Of a stretch of DNA of 12,204 bases, positions 8,201-12,204 are shown piece after piece. The notes under the pieces were generated by a model. That model did no database searches and was not told the DNA's origin. It was given only the letters and a program-made list of their open reading frames with translations. This DNA is from JAWXCH01 sp034440595 (GTDB taxonomy: Bacteria; Planctomycetota; Planctomycetia; Pirellulales; JALHPA01): NCBI GenBank assembly GCA_034440595.1, contig JAWXCH010000344.1, positions 1-12,204 of the forward strand, in the 5' to 3' direction. Each line of letters starts with the position of its first letter. Positions within the stretch are counted from its first letter, which is position 1. A program made the translations under genes and the position numbers.

Positions 8201-8863
8201 ATCTTCAACATTCCAGATGACTACTTCGCCAAACAAACCCGCTTCGCCACCAACAGCAACGAGCCTTGTGCCATCGCCGCTAAAAACCAAATCGTTCACC
8301 GCCCCAGCGTGCCCGCTCAGGATCCTACGAACTTTTCGCGTCGCAGGATCGATCAATTCAACGGTCCGATATCTGCCAACGGCAACTAGATCGGACTTAG
8401 GAGAGTAGGCCACCGAGCTGATCGCGCGCCGCACTTCGACCGTTGGCTTGATCTGAGGTACGACCAAAATCGTCGGGTCAGGCTCTGCACCCGCCGGGCC
8501 TTTGGCGCCGGCATCGATCCAGCGCTTGATCAGCTCAATCTCAGCCGCGGTAGGTTTCTCATTATCCTCCGGCGGCATTGCTGGTTTAGACTGCCCGCTC
8601 AGTACGCGGTAAAGCAAACTTTGATCGCTGTGTCCGCCGCTGATTGCCGCGCCGCGCTCACCACCGCTAAGCATGTCGGCATAACTGGTCAGCGCCAATT
8701 TACCTTCGCGGTCGTTGGTGTTGTGGCAACCGTTGCAGTACTTGGCAAAGATGGGTGCGATCTGCTTGCTATAGTCTGGCGCAACAACATCGTCGGCGGC
8801 CCAAAGTGGTGCGGCCACCGCTCCGGTAAAGATCAGAATGAAACAGCGAAGTTGCAATAACAT
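5240..8863 (-). CDS. Planctomycete-type cytochrome c (PSCyt1) / WD40 propeller / PPC-domain exported protein
   Basis: Encodes 1207 residues. Residues 1-22 are a Sec signal peptide ending AAPLWA-A. A PSCyt1 domain spans about 34-120: haem motif CNGCH at 43-47, and a MPPED element (Met96) that is the likely distal ligand. Seven WD40-like units run from about 147 to 441 (e.g. GSYDQNISLWDL, SGDRTIKLWDV, SAEDRQIKLWN), enough to close one seven-bladed propeller. An IPT/TIG-like domain follows (about 455-540). A PPC-type beta-sandwich spans about 565-665. A second spans about 733-965 (EQEPNDT, DVDFYRF, DGEYLVRVRN) and is interrupted by an insertion at about 812-932. The rest is Ig-like beta structure without haem motifs. 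Such fusions are typical of planctomycetes. The PSCyt1 domain implies haem attachment outside the cytoplasm; the propeller and beta-sandwiches suggest protein or glycan contacts. No catalytic site is evident. The gene lies 63 bases after the DUF1549/DUF1553 gene and 14 before the DUF309 gene. No Shine-Dalgarno precedes the ATG at 8863. Confidence 0.93.
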   Translation of the reverse strand: MLLQLRCFILIFTGAVAAPLWAADDVVAPDYSKQIAPIFAKYCNGCHNTNDREGKLALTSYADMLSGGERGAAISGGHSDQSLLYRVLSGQSKPAMPPEDNEKPTAAEIELIKRWIDAGAKGPAGAEPDPTILVVPQIKPTVEVRRAISSVAYSPKSDLVAVGRYRTVELIDPATRKVRRILSGHAGAVNDLVFSGDGTRLVAVGGEAGLFGEVVIWNVEDALKQADAKPLTKFRGHKDSIYSAAISPDGMTLATGSYDQNISLWDLQSGKEQGLLEGHNGGVFGLAFHPRGKWLASASGDRTIKLWDVARKERLETFSQPTSDQYTVAFSPDGKMVAGAGGDNRIRVWRLSDTLAEGTNPLQWSKFAHDQPILRVAYSADGKTVLSSAEDRQIKLWNAKSMTERKLLEKQPDFAGAVAFASSGAQFAVGRLDGSLAVYDSTKGEPIAPAPPPKPEIGSIWPSAIQRGHPSIVRVFGKNLSEEVSFRTSNNQVSAKVIDVASDGTHLGLELTAMATVKRGSIDIHAEGPGGKSGNLAVQVDDLSQVTEVESTGGDGSIQQVTLPTAVWGRLPTVGEKDRFQFQASAGQTIVIDVSHRSLGSKDTLSVALKDPNGKIIEPKFGTDPGEDPLLKYALPVDGVYTLQINEATMSGGGSTGYSLTIGSLPYVEGCYPLSIPANSQTEVELVGHGVPVGTKVLLNAGAGGEMSVPVDAEKFRKRRDFKVLVSTLPEVLEQEPNDTPAMAQAIRSPGSVNGRMYNQASRHAPDVDFYRFSAKQGEQVIVETTARRSGSPVDTRIDVLTLQGEPITRLQLQAVRNSFINFRGVTSASIGLRLKNWEEMELNDYIYIGGEVCRLFRAPEGPDSDSILFEADNSRRRTYFDTSPVSHANYDPVYVVEPHPAGAKLAQNGLPIIPIYYSNDDASDRDISTDSRVIFTAPMDGEYLVRVRNTFEEYSPRHAYRLTLRPPGPDFSTSIYEQESTIPADSGQSFILHRKNIDGFDGPVTVEAVGGLPKGFSISSPVVIAAGHPSARGTLFAAADAVTPKDPVNLKLVAKGQIDGKPVVKEFHTFERLSVGSKPQVTLQLLPAGDASSQTASSQMAAGGAIEMQAGETIRARIKIERNNFKDHVGVAVLNLPHGVIVDNLGLNGLLINPGETEREIFLTAAPWVEPQSCYVFARALVDKRPTSVPVQFTIKKPEPNLAGNP

Positions 8864-8926
8864 TGACTTGTATGGCGGGATATCTGGCGAGGTTCAAACG
8901 ATCAGCAAAATACAGAACGATATAAC

Positions 8927-11491
8927 TTACCGATTCAGCAAAAACTCCTTACTACTCAGCAAACTCCAGTACAGATCCTCAAGCACCTCTCGGCGATCCT
9001 CGGGCTTGGCCTGTGCAAGTTGCTCGCTCAAGGCAAGCCGCTCTTCGTCGGTCGGCATTCGCGAAAACACACTGAGGTACGCGTCTTCAATAATCTCTGC
9101 GTCAGTCTGTTTCGACGCCAGGATTTTGGTGATCTTACTATTAGGTGCTGCCAGCTTATCGTTGATCGTCTCGCCATTGGCCAAATGCAGCACCTGTACC
9201 ATGCTCGGCTCGTCTGAACGTTCACATTCACAGGTCAACAGTCGCTGCGCCCGACCAAAGGACTTCAAAAAGTACGAAAGTACGTTTGAGTCCGGTAACT
9301 GAATGGCACGGAACGACTCGGGATACTTTGGCAGCTTGTTGGGGTCCGCCTGCCGATTGATCGCGTCCCCCGACTGCCGCCGAAAATCGGTCGGCGTGCC
9401 AGAAATCTGCGAGATCCCATCCAGCATCACCTCGGCCATCATCCGGCGCGGATAGTATCGCGAATAGTAACGACGATCGACCAAATTGCCCGGCAGCGTC
9501 TGACTCGACCGCTGATAAGTCTCGCTCTGCAGAATGGCACGCATCAGCACCTTGAGGTCGTACTTATTCTTGATCAAATACTCTGCCGCAGCATTCAGCA
9601 GTGCCTCATTACTGGCAGGATTGGTCAGTCGCAAATCATCCACCGCTTCAACCAGACCAACTCCTAGGAAATTAGCCCATACGCGATTGGTAATCGCGCG
9701 AGCAAAGTACGGGTTCTCTGGAGAGGTCAGCCAGTCTGCCAGAAACTCACGCCGATCCATCGGCGAATCAAACGGCAGCGCTTCACTATCCAACGGACGA
9801 GGAAGCTCTGGCTTGCCAGTCCGCGGCAGCAGCAGTTCCCCTTGATCGGCGACAAAAACTGTGGAATTGCCATCACCAGCGGCAGCTTTGACGCGCACGC
9901 GCGAAAACAGATTCGCCATGCCGTAGTACTGATCGTTGGTCCATTTCTCCAACGGATGGTTGTGACACTTCGCACAATTGATCGACATGCCCAGGAACGC
10001 CTGCGAAGTCGTTTCCGCCAGAACGGTTGCGTCACCATGCAGAATAAAAAAATTAGCCGCACCATTTTCCAAAGTACTGCCGGTCGCCGTGATCATATCG
10101 CGCGCGATTTGATCCCAAGGCCGGTTGTTAGCCACCTGCGTCCGAATCCAGCGATAGTAAGACCACATCGCCGGCGCATTCAGCCTCTCGCTATTGACAA
10201 GAAACAAATCCGACCACTTGTAGGTCCAATAGTCGACGAACTCCGGCCGAGCCAGCAATTGATCAATTAGTCGATCACGTTTATCTGGCGTTTGATCGGC
10301 TAGAAACTGCCGTGCCTCGTCGGCGGTTGGCAGAGTGCCGATCGTGTCAATAAATGAACGGCGGAGAAACTCTGAATCACTGGCGCGTGGTGAAGGGGGA
10401 ATATTCAATCGCTGCAACTGAGTCAGCACCAGGTCGTCAATAAAGTTGCGACGTGCAGATTGTGCATACACTTCTGCCGCCACTTCCGTCTTGTACGGCG
10501 AGGTCACCGTCGCCACGACATTCTGGCTCAGATACCACGCTCCAATGAATCCTTCGCCGAATCCGGCGATAGTCAGGCGTCCTTGCTGATCGACCGTCGC
10601 AACCGACTCGTTAGAGGAACTGAACTTGGCCAGCTTCGTCACATCTTCAACGCGACCATCACTGAAGTGCGCACGCACTACAAGACGCTGCGGAGTGGAC
10701 GGCTTCACAGTCACCTTATCTGGCAGGATTTCCAGTCGAGTCATGTGAGGATCATTACTCGCCGGCGGCATTGCCCCCGCCGCGATCCACCGTGCAATCG
10801 TCTTATACTCCAGCGAATTCACATCGAATCGAACGCCACCCTTATGCGGAATTGCACCGGTCGGTTTGGTCAGCATCATGCTGCGGGCCGGGTCGTCTGG
10901 CGCAATTCTACGTCCTCGGGCCTGCCGTGTTATCGCGGCAAAGTCTCCATCCGAGTTGTAACCGCGGAGCGACAATCGAAAACCGTTCTTTCCCACCTCC
11001 GCGCCATGACAGGCTCCCGTGTTGCACCCGGCCTTGGAAAGCACCGACTGCACATGGTTCCGAAAAGTCACCGGCGATTCTGTTTCAGACTGCCGCACTT
11101 CGACACTCGCGGTCGATTTGTCTTGTCCGACACTAGCGGTAACTGTCGCGCGGCCATTGCCAACAGGGACCACCACTCCATCGACCACTTTAGCAACCCC
11201 TTCGTCGCTACTGCTCCACTGAACCCCTTCGACAACCTCACCTACGTAGAGGCCGCTTGCGATCCGCTCGGCAATCAACTGTTGCGTGGCCGATGGCCCG
11301 TCCAGCACGATCTCAGCCGGCAAAACAGCTAATTTGGCGCTATCAACTGGCGAATCGGCTTCTGCTGCAATAGCCATGCCCTGAGCACTAAACCACAGCC
11401 CCCCAATCCAAAGCGTGCAGACACCAACCATCGGGAGTACAACGGCGACTAGCACGCTCAAGCGATTCTTACTGCGGCAAACTTCCATCAT
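8927..11491 (-). CDS. DUF1549/DUF1553 protein with Ig-like domains and two c-type haem motifs
   Basis: Encodes 854 residues. A hydrophobic segment at about 11-43 (ending GMAIAAEA) is a signal peptide or anchor. A Big_2-like Ig domain spans about 52-133. A cytochrome-like domain follows at about 140-245, with CNTGACH at 156-162, a CX4CH spacing rather than CXXCH, and an AMPP element (Met241) as likely distal ligand. A second Ig-like domain spans about 252-330. DUF1549 spans about 345-550 and includes CAKCHNHPLEKW at 506-517, a canonical CXXCH. DUF1553 occupies about 575-840 (REFLADWLTSPENPYFARA, RRMMAEVMLDGIS). This order is a common planctomycete architecture, normally encoded beside a DUF1501 gene, as here. 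Activity is unestablished; the two haem motifs suggest redox or electron transfer outside the cytoplasm. The tandem ATGs at 11491 and 11488 make the start ambiguous by one codon, and there is no clear Shine-Dalgarno. It follows the DUF1501 gene by 72 bases. The long opposite-strand frame inside it is antisense noise. Confidence 0.93.
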   Translation of the reverse strand: MMEVCRSKNRLSVLVAVVLPMVGVCTLWIGGLWFSAQGMAIAAEADSPVDSAKLAVLPAEIVLDGPSATQQLIAERIASGLYVGEVVEGVQWSSSDEGVAKVVDGVVVPVGNGRATVTASVGQDKSTASVEVRQSETESPVTFRNHVQSVLSKAGCNTGACHGAEVGKNGFRLSLRGYNSDGDFAAITRQARGRRIAPDDPARSMMLTKPTGAIPHKGGVRFDVNSLEYKTIARWIAAGAMPPASNDPHMTRLEILPDKVTVKPSTPQRLVVRAHFSDGRVEDVTKLAKFSSSNESVATVDQQGRLTIAGFGEGFIGAWYLSQNVVATVTSPYKTEVAAEVYAQSARRNFIDDLVLTQLQRLNIPPSPRASDSEFLRRSFIDTIGTLPTADEARQFLADQTPDKRDRLIDQLLARPEFVDYWTYKWSDLFLVNSERLNAPAMWSYYRWIRTQVANNRPWDQIARDMITATGSTLENGAANFFILHGDATVLAETTSQAFLGMSINCAKCHNHPLEKWTNDQYYGMANLFSRVRVKAAAGDGNSTVFVADQGELLLPRTGKPELPRPLDSEALPFDSPMDRREFLADWLTSPENPYFARAITNRVWANFLGVGLVEAVDDLRLTNPASNEALLNAAAEYLIKNKYDLKVLMRAILQSETYQRSSQTLPGNLVDRRYYSRYYPRRMMAEVMLDGISQISGTPTDFRRQSGDAINRQADPNKLPKYPESFRAIQLPDSNVLSYFLKSFGRAQRLLTCECERSDEPSMVQVLHLANGETINDKLAAPNSKITKILASKQTDAEIIEDAYLSVFSRMPTDEERLALSEQLAQAKPEDRREVLEDLYWSLLSSKEFLLNR

Positions 11492-11563
11492 GTTTTCTTG
11501 AGCCTTTGCTACTCGCCTGTCGAATTCAGAATCTCTCGTTGCCTTGCCCGAATCCTTATCCGA

Positions 11564-12204
11564 CTAAAACAACTCGTGGATTGCGTGCTTGCCAAAATCA
11601 ACCAACGGATACGGGCGTCCCTGTGGACCCGGCAAATGCGTTTCCAGATCGAGACCCAGGCTGCGATAAATCGTGGCCACGACTTCAGATGGCTCGACAG
11701 GTCGTTCCGCTGGCATTCCAGCAATCGCATCACTCCGACCGACAACGCGGCCGCCTTGGACTCCTCCCCCTGCAAAATACACTGTCCAACACCCTGGCCA
11801 ATGATCTCGTCCACCGGCTGGGTTCACGCGCGGCGTCCGACCAAACTCGGCCAGATTGCAAACCAACGTATCCCCCAGTAATCCACGTTGATCCAAGTCT
11901 TCGATCAATGCCGAGTACCCCTGGTCGTACATCGGCGCGACCAGATCCTTCATCCCTTCGATGCTGGTGAACGGAGCGGAACCATGAATGTCCCAGGTGA
12001 TCTCGCCGAACACCGTCAAAAATGTGTTGATCGTGACGAAACGAACCCCCGCCTCAATCAGACGCCGCGACAACAGACAGCACTGCCCAAACCGATTCAT
12101 GCCATACCGTTCTCGCACCTTCTTTGGCTCTTGATCCAAATCAAACGCCGCACGCGCCTGCGGGCTGCTGATCATCCGAAACGCCGCCTCAAAATTGCTA
12201 TCTA
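11564..12204 (-). CDS. DUF1501 family protein, 5' part beyond the window edge
   Basis: The C-terminal 212 residues are visible. The frame stays open from the right edge (base 12202) to the TAG at 11564-11566, so the in-frame ATG at 12175 is internal. Family markers, counted from the edge, are: SSPQARAAFDL (12-22), a Glu-Pro-x-x-Val-Arg-x-Arg-Tyr-Gly run (25-34), NRFGQCCLLSRRLIEAGVRFV (36-56), TWDIHG (69-74), LAEFGRTPRVN (117-127) and GRDHWP (131-136). DUF1501 proteins are related to the alkaline phosphatase/sulfatase superfamily, and the Asp-His pairs in WDIHG and GRDHW are the kind of residues that bind metal there. A hydrolase role is an inference; no substrate is known. Full-length relatives are usually exported, often with a twin-arginine signal, but that end is outside the window. 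It is the first visible gene of the minus-strand run, 72 bases upstream of the DUF1549/DUF1553 gene. Confidence 0.92.
   Translation of the reverse strand, partial: DSNFEAAFRMISSPQARAAFDLDQEPKKVRERYGMNRFGQCCLLSRRLIEAGVRFVTINTFLTVFGEITWDIHGSAPFTSIEGMKDLVAPMYDQGYSALIEDLDQRGLLGDTLVCNLAEFGRTPRVNPAGGRDHWPGCWTVYFAGGGVQGGRVVGRSDAIAGMPAERPVEPSEVVATIYRSLGLDLETHLPGPQGRPYPLVDFGKHAIHELF

Noticed and set aside
10460..11332. 290-codon open frame on the plus strand
   Set aside because: It lies wholly opposite the DUF1549/DUF1553 gene, whose domains and haem motifs are clear. Its translation is Arg/His-rich with no domain or signal, as expected for an antisense frame.
12145..12175. ATG at 12175 as the start of a 203-residue protein
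   Set aside because: The frame continues open to the window edge with DUF1501-like residues (NFEAAFRM), so this Met is internal to a longer protein.
1..12204. CRISPR array, tRNA, rRNA, insertion sequence or prophage
   Set aside because: No regularly spaced repeats, no tRNA or rRNA-like sequence, no transposase or integrase frame and no terminal inverted repeats were seen; nearly all bases are in recognisable genes.

Overview
The window looks like chromosomal DNA of a planctomycete (phylum Planctomycetota). Three things point there: a gene run encoding DUF1501, DUF1549/DUF1553 and planctomycete-type cytochrome c (PSCyt1) with WD40 and PPC domains; a very large exported PQQ-type beta-propeller protein; and almost no Shine-Dalgarno sequences. 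Base composition is moderate and even, and I see no phage, transposon, tRNA, rRNA or CRISPR. Genus or family cannot be read from this sequence alone.

Left third (1-3412, minus strand): one open frame runs off the left edge. It encodes at least 1137 residues of an exported or membrane-anchored protein with TPR-like helices, a PQQ-like propeller and more helical repeats. It has no stop codon inside the window, so it is easy to miss. A 211-base divergent spacer with a perfect 9-bp inverted repeat separates it from the next gene.

Middle (3624-4642, plus strand): two small cysteine-rich genes. The first resembles the zinc and [2Fe-2S] part of CopZ-type metallochaperones but lacks the copper-binding HMA domain. 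The second encodes a small secreted Pro/Gln/Ala-rich protein with cysteines clustered at both ends.

Right two thirds (12204 down to 4674, minus strand): a probable four-gene operon, read right to left. It holds a DUF1501 protein (cut by the window edge), a DUF1549/DUF1553 protein with two haem-type motifs, a 1207-residue PSCyt1/WD40/PPC protein, and a DUF309 protein that starts 14 bases after the cytochrome gene ends. The spacers are 72, 63 and 14 bases. The first three are expected outside the cytoplasm. Together they look like a hydrolase-like protein plus multi-domain c-type cytochromes, a combination widespread in planctomycetes whose biochemical role I do not know. The DUF309 protein has no signal peptide and would act inside the cell. 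The operon promoter lies beyond the right edge.
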